Origin: Thermosipho sp. (in: thermotogales)
GTDB taxonomy: Bacteria; Thermotogota; Thermotogae; Thermotogales; Fervidobacteriaceae
NCBI GenBank assembly: GCA_030153605.1
Contig: JASKLO010000004.1
Span: 21,636 to 85,635 of the forward strand
Direction: 5' to 3'
Length of the DNA stretch: 64,000 nt
Below the pieces are notes generated by a model. That model saw nothing but the letters and a program-made list of their open reading frames with translations. It was not told the DNA's origin and made no database searches. The position numbers and the translations under genes are program-made. Positions 7,408 to 16,235 of this stretch are shown in pieces. Each line of letters starts with the position of its first letter. Position 1 is the stretch's first letter.

Positions 7408-9012
7408 TTATGTACCTCCATTTCTAAGAACATAAATTTCATATTCTTTAATACTATTCTTCCGGGCAGCATAAACGTCTTCAATGTAAATATCTATCCT
7501 ATTTCCTTTAATAGAACTTCCAGTATCTTCTGCTATAAATATCTTCTTAAATGCAGGAATATAAATTAAAGAACCTAGTGGAATTATTGATGGATCTACT
7601 GCCGCAGTAACCCATTCTCTAGCTACTTTACCAGTTCTTGTTAATTTAAAAGTAGGGTGTTCAGGAATTTTCCCATCATCCCATGGTGTATAAAATGTTA
7701 TTTTAAAACTGCCTTTTAAAGAAAAAAGCAATCTGAAAGGATCTCTTGGTTCGCCATCAATCCATAATTCAAAATGAAAAACATTTATAACTTTTCCAAT
7801 TTTTTCATTTACTGAAACCCAATCTTCTTCTTCAAGTTTTGTTTCTATTCCCTTGTAAATTCCAAGAATACCATTCCCGTGATCTATAAATAAAATGTCA
7901 TTACCTTTTACAGTAACTCTACCTGGAAGAATAGGATAAACATCCTTTCCAGGTGCAATAACATCTATTCCTAAATTTGTAATACCATTAATTGAATCAC
8001 CAAAATAACTTAAAATATCATCGGGGTTAATTTCTTTCAAAGGAACATTTAAAAAGGTTTCAGGATTATCAATAGGTATTTTTATTATTTGTCCAGGTGT
8101 AATCTTTTTAGGATCTTTGATATTATTAAAACTTATTAATTTTTGTACTCCTTCATTCCCCAAACCATATTTTTTACTAATTTCATATAAAGTATCTCCT
8201 GGCCTTACTATATAATTAATATAGCCCGTCCTTAATTTTAAAAGTTCTATAATATCTTTTTCGCTAAACCTTTGTTTTAAAAAACTCAACTCCTCATTGA
8301 TCTGTCTAATCAAAGCCAAATCTCTTTGTAATGTTTCTTCACTAGTTAGTGAATCAATTTTTCGAGCTAAAACATTTAAATTTTTCTCAATTGATTCTAG
8401 TTTTTCAAAATTATAAGTAATTTGATTAGTAGAGACCACATAATTTACATTAGTAGCTTCCTTAATAACTTCAATCTCTTGAATAGTGTTTTTAAGAGCA
8501 TTAAGGGATAACTCTAATTCAGAAAGTTTTTCTTCGATTTTTGAAATTTCCAAATATCCATTTTCAAATTTACTTACTGCTTCATTAACAATACTTTTAA
8601 CATCATCAAGATTCAAATTTCTAGCTAGTGTTTCTACCTCATTTAGTCTGTAAATAATTGTTTTCAAACTGTATGCAGTTAATTCTGCAGTAACCTTATT
8701 TAATTGATTTTGAAGATTTGAAACTTCTAAAGCAATTTGTTTTACATAGTCTTCTAAATAACTATAATCACTTTCTTTTTCTAAATCAGAAATTTTTTTC
8801 TCCAAAATTTTAATTTTATTATTTGTATTCGTCTTCAAAGATTCAACATTTTCTTCTAAACTTTTCAAACGCGATTCATGATTTTTTACAATCTCCTCCA
8901 ACGATTCTACTCTTAATTGGAGTTTATTAAAATCATTATAAGAAACATAATTACAAGAAAATAAAAATATTAAAACAAAAAATAAAAGAAGTATATTCAA
9001 TTCTTTTTTCAT
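7408..9012 (-). CDS. Lipoprotein with coiled coil, LysM, M23-like and 3D domains
   Basis: A 534-residue envelope protein. Its signal peptide ends in a lipobox (FLFSC, Cys about residue 20), so it is probably membrane-anchored by lipid. Residues about 30-260 are heptad-rich coiled coil. A LysM domain follows (YIVRPGDTLYEISKKYGL to GQIIKIP), then a region like an M23 peptidase (DVIAPGKDVYPILPGRV, IDHGNGILGIY). It ends in a 3D (resuscitation-promoting factor/MltA-like) domain with AEDTGSSIKGNRIDIY carrying the conserved aspartates. I infer peptidoglycan binding and possible hydrolysis. The M23 part seems to lack its full zinc-ligand set. The start at ATG 9012 (GGAGGG upstream) is preferred over an upstream in-frame codon at 9054. 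Confidence 0.82.
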   Translation of the reverse strand: MKKELNILLLFFVLIFLFSCNYVSYNDFNKLQLRVESLEEIVKNHESRLKSLEENVESLKTNTNNKIKILEKKISDLEKESDYSYLEDYVKQIALEVSNLQNQLNKVTAELTAYSLKTIIYRLNEVETLARNLNLDDVKSIVNEAVSKFENGYLEISKIEEKLSELELSLNALKNTIQEIEVIKEATNVNYVVSTNQITYNFEKLESIEKNLNVLARKIDSLTSEETLQRDLALIRQINEELSFLKQRFSEKDIIELLKLRTGYINYIVRPGDTLYEISKKYGLGNEGVQKLISFNNIKDPKKITPGQIIKIPIDNPETFLNVPLKEINPDDILSYFGDSINGITNLGIDVIAPGKDVYPILPGRVTVKGNDILFIDHGNGILGIYKGIETKLEEEDWVSVNEKIGKVINVFHFELWIDGEPRDPFRLLFSLKGSFKITFYTPWDDGKIPEHPTFKLTRTGKVAREWVTAAVDPSIIPLGSLIYIPAFKKIFIAEDTGSSIKGNRIDIYIEDVYAARKNSIKEYEIYVLRNGGT

Positions 9013-9013
9013 T

Positions 9014-9901
9014 TTAACCCTCCAATAAAGCATTAACAAAATCTTCAGGGTCAAAAGGCTTTAAATCATCAGCTTTTTCACCCAGACCAACAAATTTTAT
9101 TGGAATACCCATTTCCTTAGCAATCGCTATTGCAATTCCACCTTTTGCCGTCCCATCTAATTTTGTTAATACTATGCCTGTTACATCAACAAATTTTTTG
9201 AAAATTTTTGCTTGCTGTAAACCATTTTGTCCAGTAACAGCATCTATAACAAGTAGCACCTCATGTGGAGCATCCGGAATTTTTTTCTTAATTACTCTAT
9301 TAATTTTCTTTAATTCTTCCATTAAGTTTGTTTTTGTATGTAATCTACCTGCAGTGTCTAAAATAACCACATCTTTTTCCTTTGCAAGAGCATGACTAAC
9401 CGCGTCAAAAGCAACTGCAGCTGAATCAGAACCTTCCTGATGGGATATGAAAGTTGAATTTGTTCTTTCAGCCCAAATTTTTAGCTGATCAATTGCTGCT
9501 GCTCTAAAAGTATCACAAGCTGCTAATACTACTGATTTTCCAGAATTTTTAAAATACTCTGCTAATTTACCTGCAGTTGTGGTTTTTCCTGAACCATTTA
9601 CCCCTACCATACTAATAACAAATGGAGGTTTTTCTGGAAAATTTAATTTGTTATTTCCTGATAAAATTTCAATTAATACTTTCTTTAAAGCTTCAAAGGA
9701 ATCTTCTTCATTTAACTGTTCTATTTTTTCTAAAATATACTCTGTCGCTTCGATCCCTACATCAGACAATATAAGTAATTCTTCTATTTCTTCCTTAATT
9801 TCTTCGCTGAGTTTTTGACCCTTAAGAATATTTTTTATTTTAACAAAAAAAGTTTCTCTAGTTTTTTTTAAACCTTCCTTAAATTTTTCAAAAAAACCCA
9901 C
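9014..9901 (-). CDS. ftsY: Signal recognition particle receptor FtsY
   Basis: A 295-residue SRP GTPase receptor that docks ribosome-SRP complexes at the inner membrane. The N-domain helices (residues about 1-85) lead into the G domain with GVNGSGKTTTAGKLA, DTFRAAAIDQL, DTAGRLHT and TKLDGTAKGG. The long acidic A domain of enteric FtsY is absent, as in many thermophiles. The GTG at 9901 is taken as start because GGAGGTG precedes it by about 6 bases and the protein then begins MGFFEKFKEGL like homologues. An in-frame GTG at 9916 overlaps the methyltransferase stop. The gene ends two bases before the lipoprotein start at 9012. Confidence 0.95.
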   Translation of the reverse strand: MGFFEKFKEGLKKTRETFFVKIKNILKGQKLSEEIKEEIEELLILSDVGIEATEYILEKIEQLNEEDSFEALKKVLIEILSGNNKLNFPEKPPFVISMVGVNGSGKTTTAGKLAEYFKNSGKSVVLAACDTFRAAAIDQLKIWAERTNSTFISHQEGSDSAAVAFDAVSHALAKEKDVVILDTAGRLHTKTNLMEELKKINRVIKKKIPDAPHEVLLVIDAVTGQNGLQQAKIFKKFVDVTGIVLTKLDGTAKGGIAIAIAKEMGIPIKFVGLGEKADDLKPFDPEDFVNALLEG

Positions 9902-9915
9902 CTTTAGCACCTCCA

Positions 9916-10692
9916 CTACTTTTTCTTAATAACTCCATATACTACACCTGATTTTCTTGACAAATATTCTTCATCAAACAAAAATTTTATATTTTTGTAC
10001 AAAGAATCTTTTATATTAGTCTTAATAACAACTCTTTCTTTTGTTATCCTAAGCATTTGTTCAATATCGCCAATATTTAAATTTTCATATACGGCAAAAT
10101 TTCTCAAAGGATTTAAACTGTTACTCTGGTATATCGGATTTTCAAACATCGGGTCACAATAAACACGATCAAAAAAATTATCTTCCACTTGACGAATATA
10201 TTCCTTATAATTTGCAAAAATCAATTCTATTTTCTTTTTTGCTTTATTTATCCAATCTTCATTCGAATTATATCTTTCAAGTCCCCATTTAACAACTCTA
10301 TAAATATGTATAGATCCCTCAGTAGCTATAACCTTTTTTGAAAAATGTGCTAACAATAATGCTTCTGAAGCTAGACCACAAGTGGCATCATAAACTACAG
10401 TTTCTTCTGTTGGCTTAACAGATTCTATTAAATAATCTTTTTCTCCATGTTTAATGTTTTCCATTCGAATTTTTGCAATTCCCTGATGAAAGAAAAACTC
10501 ATTATTTCCCCATTTAATCGAAAGCATTAAATTTTTATCAACAACATAATAAAAATCAATTTTCTTATTCTTCAATTTTTCAGATAAATGTCTTCTATTT
10601 ACATAACTAACGTTATATTCTCTAGCCAATTTTTTGGCAAGCTCTACCATCTCTTTTGTTGGGCGATACGATGTTGTAACAACATACCTCAT
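9916..10692 (-). CDS. Class I SAM-dependent methyltransferase, RsmJ-like
   Basis: A 258-residue Rossmann methyltransferase. The SAM-binding motif is VVYDATCGLASEALLLA (residues about 97-113), followed by VIATEG and the catalytic-type motif VYCDPMFENP. DPMF/Y is characteristic of RsmJ-like rRNA methyltransferases (16S G1516 in enteric bacteria). I infer an RNA or rRNA target, but overall similarity to RsmJ is not strong enough for a firm call. An N-terminal domain of about 80 residues precedes the methyltransferase core. The ATG overlaps the upstream stop as TAATG. It lies between a divisome-like gene and ftsY. Confidence 0.72.
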   Translation of the reverse strand: MRYVVTTSYRPTKEMVELAKKLAREYNVSYVNRRHLSEKLKNKKIDFYYVVDKNLMLSIKWGNNEFFFHQGIAKIRMENIKHGEKDYLIESVKPTEETVVYDATCGLASEALLLAHFSKKVIATEGSIHIYRVVKWGLERYNSNEDWINKAKKKIELIFANYKEYIRQVEDNFFDRVYCDPMFENPIYQSNSLNPLRNFAVYENLNIGDIEQMLRITKERVVIKTNIKDSLYKNIKFLFDEEYLSRKSGVVYGVIKKK

Positions 10693-10928
10693 TATTTTTC
10701 ATCACTACTTTCTTTGTAATTTTTTAAGGTATTATATAAATCAATTTTCTTGTCATATTCAAATTTCAGTTCATTATACTTTGCTTCTAAATTTTTAACC
10801 TCTTTTAAATTCAGATTGTACCTTATTATTGAGCTTATTAATGTAACAAAAAGAAAAAGAGATAATACAATTATAAAAGCAGAATAAATAAATAAAGGTA
10901 ATTTCTTTTTTCTTTTATATGTTCTCAT
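10692..10928 (-). CDS. FtsB/DivIC-like small membrane coiled-coil protein
   Basis: A 78-residue protein with a basic N-terminus (RTYKRKKK), one transmembrane helix (about residues 10-34), then a short coiled coil (VKNLEAKYNELKFEYDKK). This architecture fits FtsB/DivIC, which links FtsL and FtsQ in the divisome. The sequence family itself is too short and divergent to be certain. The ATG at 10928 is used because GAGGAGG lies 6 bases upstream. A TTG at 10943 in the same frame would overlap that site. Its position just after minD and minE supports a role in division. Confidence 0.6.
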   Translation of the reverse strand: MRTYKRKKKLPLFIYSAFIIVLSLFLFVTLISSIIRYNLNLKEVKNLEAKYNELKFEYDKKIDLYNTLKNYKESSDEK

Positions 10929-10943
10929 GAAAGACCTCCTCAA

Positions 10944-11684
10944 TTAATATGGGTAAGGAGAATCAATTTTATTCCAAGAATTTGGATAGTAAATAATTGA
11001 AGTAGAATCGCCAAGCGATAGCGTGGAATAAAAAATGTTTTGATTGGTAACATAATATATTCCTTCATCTAATGATGCATCTACAGAATAAAAATTATTA
11101 TTTTTTAGTAAATCATACACCAAATTTCCAGAACTATCAAGCCCTATTATCAATTTCAAACTCGATACATCAGCTGTATTCGTTGAAATAGTTATAAAAT
11201 TATTGGGAAAAGCTAAAGTTAAATCTGTCGATATTTTTTCTTCATTAATGGTTGCTTCGTATGTTAATTTTACCTTCAAATCTAAATTTAAAGTTATACT
11301 AGCTTGCTCTTCAATAATTAAATTAAGTGGTGTAATTATATTTTTATAAAATAAATCGTTTCTTGAATATACAATTAAAGATTCGTCGTTGTTTGAAAAA
11401 TAAAAGGTTTTGTCTTTAAAAGTTAAAGTACTTGTAGGTTCAATACTTACTGAAATCAAATCACCAAAATTAAAATCATTTCCAAAAATCCTATTTCCAT
11501 CAAATTCATAGTAAAATCCTTGATAAATTATCTGAAAATCTATTGTTTTAGTAGTTTCAGAATTTTCTAATAAATCATTTAATATTAATCCACAACCTGA
11601 TAATATGAAAACTAAAACTAAAATAAAAATTATTTGAAATTTATGTTTGTAACTATAATCACGTAACCATCTTGCTCTTGACAA
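10944..11684 (-). CDS. Hypothetical lipoprotein, beta-rich
   Basis: A 246-residue protein of no family I recognise. The N-terminus has basic residues (about 1-15), a hydrophobic stretch and a lipobox ILSGC (Cys about 31), so it is predicted to be an exported lipoprotein. The rest is rich in alternating hydrophobic, Ser and Thr residues, suggesting beta structure. TTG 11684 is the only usual start codon in frame; AAAGGGTGA lies 7 bases upstream. The gene overlaps minE by 55 bases, which is unusually long for this window. It is embedded among division genes but there is no direct evidence that it acts in division. Confidence 0.65.
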   Translation of the reverse strand: MSRARWLRDYSYKHKFQIIFILVLVFILSGCGLILNDLLENSETTKTIDFQIIYQGFYYEFDGNRIFGNDFNFGDLISVSIEPTSTLTFKDKTFYFSNNDESLIVYSRNDLFYKNIITPLNLIIEEQASITLNLDLKVKLTYEATINEEKISTDLTLAFPNNFITISTNTADVSSLKLIIGLDSSGNLVYDLLKNNNFYSVDASLDEGIYYVTNQNIFYSTLSLGDSTSIIYYPNSWNKIDSPYPY

Positions 11685-11899
11685 TCAACTTTCACCCTTT
11701 CCAATGGGACATTGAATTTTTGAGAAACTATCCTTACTACTTCTCTCTTTATTTCTTCTGAATTTTTTGAAAAATTTTCAACTGGAATTTTGTGAACAGT
11801 TTCTCTTCTCCTACTCATCATATTTTCCAATCTTTTTAATGCTTCATCCTTAGAGCTGTGCTTCCTTGAATTCTTCTTGAATATATCTAAAAGCCACAC
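11630..11899 (-). CDS. minE: Cell division topological specificity factor MinE
   Basis: An 89-residue MinE. The N-terminal amphipathic/anti-MinCD segment (LLDIFKKN then DEALKRLENMMSRRRET) is followed by the topological-specificity domain (IKREVVRIVSQKFNVPLE, VKVDCQEQDGYVIIVTNI). MinE displaces MinD from the membrane and confines the MinCD inhibitor to the poles. GTG 11899 is chosen because AGAGGTGATT lies just upstream; an in-frame GTG at 11908 is part of that ribosome site. The gene directly follows minD. No minC is in this window. Confidence 0.85.
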   Translation of the reverse strand: MWLLDIFKKNSRKHSSKDEALKRLENMMSRRRETVHKIPVENFSKNSEEIKREVVRIVSQKFNVPLERVKVDCQEQDGYVIIVTNINFK

Positions 11900-11904
11900 A
11901 CCAA

Positions 11905-12714
11905 TCACCTCTTTTTAAACAAAGAAACAAATTTACCTAACAAATTATTCTTACTTACAGTTATTAAATCATTTTCAATTGGCACATTTTCTCCTCTTAA
12001 TCTTCTTGCAATATTATCAAAACTTTTTGCTATACCATTTTCGTTTTCAAGAACAAGAGGTAGTCCTTTATTAGTTGAAATTATTACTTCATCGGATTCC
12101 GGAATAACTCCTAATAATTTTATTGCTAGAGCCTTTTTTACATCTTCCTCTGTAAGCATTTCACCTTTTTTAGCCATATGAAATTTATATTTATTTAAAA
12201 TTAGCAAAATATTATCTTCCGAAAAGCCAAAATTTTCTAACAAACCAATTACTCTATCAGCATCTGAAATTGCGGGAAGTTCAGGAGTAGTTACTATTAT
12301 AGCTTGTTCAGAAGGAGCAACAGCATTTCTAAATCCTCTTTCAATGCCCGCAGGTGAATCTATAATTATATAATCGAAATCAGACTTTAATTCATTAACA
12401 ATATTTATCATATCTTCTGGAGAAACCATTTCTTTTGTGGCAATTTGTGATGCTGGTAATAAATACAAACTTTTTATTAACTTATGTCTTACTAATGCCT
12501 CATGTGGGGATACATTACCCTTAATAACATCAATCAAAGTATAAATAATTCTATTTTCCAAGCCTAAAACCACATCTAGGTTTTTAAGACCAACATCAGC
12601 ATCTATTACACACACTTTTTCTCCATACTTTGCCAGTGTACAACCTAAATTTGCAGAAACTGTTGTTTTACCAACGCCACCTTTCCCAGAAGTAACCACA
12701 AAAACTTTACCCAT
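11905..12714 (-). CDS. minD: Septum site-determining ATPase MinD
   Basis: A 269-residue ParA/MinD ATPase with the deviant Walker A GKGGVGKTT (residues about 9-17), DADVGLKNLDVVLGLEN, and IIIDSPAGIERGFRNA (Walker B). The C-terminal basic amphipathic helix LLGKFVSLFKKR is the membrane-targeting sequence. MinD positions the division inhibitor on the inner membrane. ATG 12714 with GAGGTGG upstream is preferred; an in-frame GTG at 12723 lies in that site. It follows prfB closely and precedes minE by five bases. Confidence 0.96.
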   Translation of the reverse strand: MGKVFVVTSGKGGVGKTTVSANLGCTLAKYGEKVCVIDADVGLKNLDVVLGLENRIIYTLIDVIKGNVSPHEALVRHKLIKSLYLLPASQIATKEMVSPEDMINIVNELKSDFDYIIIDSPAGIERGFRNAVAPSEQAIIVTTPELPAISDADRVIGLLENFGFSEDNILLILNKYKFHMAKKGEMLTEEDVKKALAIKLLGVIPESDEVIISTNKGLPLVLENENGIAKSFDNIARRLRGENVPIENDLITVSKNNLLGKFVSLFKKR

Positions 12715-12732
12715 ATTTACCACCTCTAAATA

Positions 12733-13836
12733 TTATTTTTTACCCCCTGCAAAATAAATTAACTCAGCTTCTATAAACATATCTATATCTCCATCCATCA
12801 CAGCATCTATATTCCCTGTTTCTACATTAGTTCTATGATCTTTAACCATTGTATAAGGTTGAAAAACATAAGATCTAATCTGATTACCCCAAGAAATATC
12901 TTTCAATTCACCTTGAATTTCTTGGATTTCTTTTTGACGCTTTTCTAATTCCAATTGATATAACCTAGCTTTCAATACCTTCATTGCAGTTTCTTTATTT
13001 TGAAGTTGAGAACGTTCAGTTTGACATGTTACAACAATTCCAGTCGGTATGTGAGTAATCCTAATAGCGGACTCCGTTTTATTTACATATTGACCCCCAG
13101 CTCCAGAAGCTCTATATGTATCAATTCTCAAATCATCTGGATTAATTTCAATATCTATATCATCTTCTATTTCTGGCAAAACATTTACAGAGGCAAAAGA
13201 AGTATGTCTTCTTTTATTAGCATCAAAAGGTGAAATTCTTACAAGTCTATGTACGCCTTTTTCATATTTTAAATAACCATATGCAAATTCACCTTTAATA
13301 AATAATGTAGCACTCTTAATTCCTGCTTCTTCACCAGGTTGATAATCAACAAGTTCTACATCAAATCCTTTTCTTTCAGCCCATCTCATGTACATTCTGA
13401 GAAGCATAGAGGCCCAATCTTGAGATTCTGTACCACCTGCTCCAGGATGTATAGTGAGATAAGCATTATTTGCATCAAACTTTCCGTTTAATATGAGTTC
13501 CAGTTCAAAATTCCTAACTCTTTTTTCAATATCTTCAATCAATTCATTAACCATTTCCATCATACTTGGATCTTCTTCAGATAATTCGATTCCAGCTTCT
13601 AAATCTCCAAATTTCTCTTCTATTTCTTTCATGTCATCAATAATTTTCCTTATTCTTTGGGCTTTTTGAGATATTTCTTTCGCTTTTTTTGGATCATTCC
13701 AAAAATCTGATTGGCCCATAATATTCTCAAGTTCTTTTAATTCTTTTTCCTTTTCTTCAGGATGAAAAACCTGAATAATATCTTCATACTTTTTTTTAAC
13801 TTCTTCTATTTTTTGCTTTAACTCGAATGCTAACAC
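12733..13836 (-). CDS. prfB: Peptide chain release factor 2
   Basis: A 367-residue class I release factor that terminates translation at UGA and UAA. The stop-codon recognition tripeptide SPF is in VRISPFDANKRR, and the catalytic GGQ is in ASGAGGQYVNK. The frame is continuous through the region around residue 26, so there is no programmed +1 frameshift of the kind that regulates prfB in many bacteria. GTG 13836 is preceded by AAAGGAGG at 8-base spacing. The gene sits between a PEGA-domain protein and minD, an arrangement without obvious functional meaning. Confidence 0.96.
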   Translation of the reverse strand: MLAFELKQKIEEVKKKYEDIIQVFHPEEKEKELKELENIMGQSDFWNDPKKAKEISQKAQRIRKIIDDMKEIEEKFGDLEAGIELSEEDPSMMEMVNELIEDIEKRVRNFELELILNGKFDANNAYLTIHPGAGGTESQDWASMLLRMYMRWAERKGFDVELVDYQPGEEAGIKSATLFIKGEFAYGYLKYEKGVHRLVRISPFDANKRRHTSFASVNVLPEIEDDIDIEINPDDLRIDTYRASGAGGQYVNKTESAIRITHIPTGIVVTCQTERSQLQNKETAMKVLKARLYQLELEKRQKEIQEIQGELKDISWGNQIRSYVFQPYTMVKDHRTNVETGNIDAVMDGDIDMFIEAELIYFAGGKK

Positions 13837-13849
13837 TGAAACTCCTCCT

Positions 13850-14761
13850 TTATAAACCTAAAATTGCAAGAAATAAGATAGCTAACATTGATGCAAAGAA
13901 AATTTGTTTAATATACACATATTTTTGTCTATTAACTGTTACGGTAATATTTCTTTCAACCTTTTCTTTTCCATTGTCTGCTGTAACTCTGACTAAATAA
14001 TCACCATCATTTGCATTTTCACCTTTCCAGGTAAAATAATTATTGTATGGTCTACCCTCAAATGACCTTTCAAAAATTAACTCACCAGTATTTTTATTAA
14101 AAATTTCAATTTTTACATTTGCATAAGTAGATAAATATATTTTTAAATTCCAGCTATCTCTATACCAATCTCCGTTTGGCGAAAATTCAGTATAATTAGT
14201 TTGAATGTTCATTACCAACTCTCTAGGCTTAAAATCTAATTCAAATATTTTCACTTCTTTAAAATCTAAAAATATTTTTTCTGTAATAGTTTCAAATCCA
14301 GGTGATGAAAAAGTAATTTGGTTAACTCCTGCAGGAATTTTTAAAGCCTCTGTTTCATTTTTAATAGTTCCAAAATAATCTCCATTAACATATACATTTA
14401 CAGGGTAAACATTCGAAAAAACCATAATTTTTCCTGCTTTTTGTAAATTAATATAAATTCTTAAACCTTCTTTATCTATATACAAAACCTTTGAAAAAGG
14501 CATAAAATAATCGGCTTCTACTTTTAAAGTATGATACCCTTCCTCTTCAAATGCAATAATCAAATAGCCGAATATATTAGTTTGACCTACTAAGTATCCA
14601 TCAATATAAACATTAGCATAAGGAATACCCGTTTCTACCCACAAACCATACTCTGGTAATTTAGGAACATAACCAATATAAAGTGAAAAACTTAAATTTC
14701 CCGCAAACGTTAAAAATGCAGTGAAAATAAACATTAGAATAAAAAGTTTTTTTAAACTCAT
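13850..14761 (-). CDS. Exported PEGA-domain protein with C-terminal membrane helix
   Basis: A 303-residue protein: signal peptide (residues 1-20), two PEGA-like repeats (residues about 40-100 with YANVYIDGYLVGQTN, and about 110-170 with YPVNVYVNGDYFGTIK), a FlgD/CHU-type immunoglobulin-like segment (residues about 190-270, ending GDYLVRVTADNGKEKVE), and a C-terminal membrane helix. PEGA domains are surface or periplasmic beta modules. I infer a structural or anchoring envelope role; no enzyme motif is seen. ATG 14761 has AAGGTGA upstream. Confidence 0.75.
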   Translation of the reverse strand: MSLKKLFILMFIFTAFLTFAGNLSFSLYIGYVPKLPEYGLWVETGIPYANVYIDGYLVGQTNIFGYLIIAFEEEGYHTLKVEADYFMPFSKVLYIDKEGLRIYINLQKAGKIMVFSNVYPVNVYVNGDYFGTIKNETEALKIPAGVNQITFSSPGFETITEKIFLDFKEVKIFELDFKPRELVMNIQTNYTEFSPNGDWYRDSWNLKIYLSTYANVKIEIFNKNTGELIFERSFEGRPYNNYFTWKGENANDGDYLVRVTADNGKEKVERNITVTVNRQKYVYIKQIFFASMLAILFLAILGL

Positions 14762-14779
14762 TTTTTCACCTTCTTAAAA

Positions 14780-15385
14780 TTATTCTTCAAAATCCATTGA
14801 TGCAAACAATTCTGATAAAACACTGTGAATTTCCGCATCATATTTCATTGTTCTATAAAAAGCTTTCAAGGCGAATATTCGCCTCATATGCAGTGTTACA
14901 TCTCCACATTCATCCAAACTTTTAATTACCTTATCATAATCATCCGGATCAGTTAACACAATTACGTCTCTATAATTCTTAGCTGCTGCTCTTAATAAAG
15001 CAACTCCACCAATATCTATGTAATCAATAAGTTTTTCTTCATTTCTAGATTTTTTTGCAATTTCTTCAAAAGGAGACAAATTTACAACAACCATATCTAT
15101 AAATTTAATATCATTGTCTATTAAATCCTTCATGTGTTTTTGATTGCCAAATTTTGCAAGAATTGCTCCAAAAATTTTAGGATGCAAAGTTTTTACCCTA
15201 CCATCTAAAATTTCTGGAAAACCTGTCAATTCAGAAACTTTAGTAACTTTTATTCCCTGTTTTTCAAGATAGTTAGCTGTTCCACCAGTACTAATTATTT
15301 CAACATTCCTTTGTTGAAGATTTTTTGCAAATTCCACTATTCCTCTTTTATCAGAAACACTTATCAATGCTCTTTTAACATTCAT
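14780..15385 (-). CDS. Stand-alone IMP cyclohydrolase domain (PurH N-terminal half)
   Basis: A 201-residue protein that matches only the N-terminal IMP cyclohydrolase (MGS-fold) domain of bifunctional PurH: RALISVSDKRG, EIISTGGTANYL, ILDGRVKTLHPKI and DIGGVALLRAAAKN. It would close the ring of FAICAR to give IMP. Typical bacterial PurH has about 450-520 residues with a C-terminal AICAR formyltransferase domain. Here the frame ends cleanly and the next gene (PEGA) starts within 20 bases, so no remnant of the second domain is left at this place. The formyltransferase step must be done by another protein elsewhere, for example PurP or a separate domain. ATG 15385 has AAGGAGGA upstream. Confidence 0.85.
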   Translation of the reverse strand: MNVKRALISVSDKRGIVEFAKNLQQRNVEIISTGGTANYLEKQGIKVTKVSELTGFPEILDGRVKTLHPKIFGAILAKFGNQKHMKDLIDNDIKFIDMVVVNLSPFEEIAKKSRNEEKLIDYIDIGGVALLRAAAKNYRDVIVLTDPDDYDKVIKSLDECGDVTLHMRRIFALKAFYRTMKYDAEIHSVLSELFASMDFEE

Positions 15386-15411
15386 TTTTCTTCCTCCTTA
15401 ATTTTAACATA

Positions 15412-16230
15412 TTAAACAACTATTCCAAAAATTGTGCGCAAAATAAATCCAATTAAAAAGGCAACTGTAGCAGATAGACCACCAACAAGAAGCATCTCAA
15501 GACCACCCAAATACCATTTAACATCAGTAATTAGTTGTCTTAACGCACCGACAACAAATAAAGTTATACCGGTTATTACACTTGCAGATAAAAAACTATG
15601 AGCCTTAAATAAAGGAACAAAGCTAGCAAAAACATAAGCAATTAATGGCATAAAACCAGCTATAACAAAAGATAAAAACGTTACAACAGCACTTTTCAAA
15701 GGAGATGTCTCTTGATCAATCATTAAACCTAACTCGTCTTTCATCATAGTTTCAACCCATAATTCCTTATTCGAAGTTATGATATCAACAAGATTTTTTA
15801 ATTGTTCACCTTTAAGCCCTTTTTTCCTATAAATTTCCTCGACTTCTTTTCTCTCTGCCTCAGGGAAATTTTCAATTTCCCAATATTCTCTTTTTCTTTC
15901 ACTTTCAATATATTCCCTTTCTGATTTTTCAGACAAATAATCGCCAATTGCCATAGAAAAACCATCAGCAAACAAATTAGCAAAACCTAAAATTAATACT
16001 ATTTTAGGATCAAGCTGTGCACCTGCTACACCTGCTACAACTGCAAATGTAGTAACAATTCCATCACTTGCACCATAAATTGCTGGACTTATGTATTTCC
16101 CTTGTTCAGTTTTATGTGGTTCTTCTTTAATATAATTAGGATCATGGACTTTTTTATGAGTTTCAAAATCACCCTTTTTAAAGGCTTCTCTTGCAATCTC
16201 AACTCTAGATTTCTTCTTTTTAAAAAACAC
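15412..16230 (-). CDS. VIT1/CCC1 family iron/manganese transporter
   Basis: A 272-residue membrane protein of the VIT1/CCC1 family. After a charged N-terminus comes ISPAIYGASDGIVTTFAVVAG, the family signature in the first membrane helix. Next are a helix with LILGFANLFADGFSMAIGDYLS, a cytosolic Glu-rich loop (residues about 105-175, including ESERKREYWEIENFPEAE) and three further membrane helices. Related proteins export Fe2+ or Mn2+ or store them in compartments; in bacteria detoxification is likely. GTG 16230 is preferred because AAAAGGTGA overlaps the earlier in-frame GTG. It follows rlmD by five bases. Confidence 0.87.
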   Translation of the reverse strand: MFFKKKKSRVEIAREAFKKGDFETHKKVHDPNYIKEEPHKTEQGKYISPAIYGASDGIVTTFAVVAGVAGAQLDPKIVLILGFANLFADGFSMAIGDYLSEKSEREYIESERKREYWEIENFPEAERKEVEEIYRKKGLKGEQLKNLVDIITSNKELWVETMMKDELGLMIDQETSPLKSAVVTFLSFVIAGFMPLIAYVFASFVPLFKAHSFLSASVITGITLFVVGALRQLITDVKWYLGGLEMLLVGGLSATVAFLIGFILRTIFGIVV

Positions 16231-16235
16231 TTTTA

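Noticed and set aside
13700..13836. Programmed frameshift in prfB
   Set aside because: The frame is continuous from GTG 13836 through the region where other prfB genes carry an in-frame TGA.
14762..14780. Frameshift hiding the second half of purH
   Set aside because: The spacer holds only the ribosome site of the next gene, and no formyltransferase sequence is seen in any frame there.
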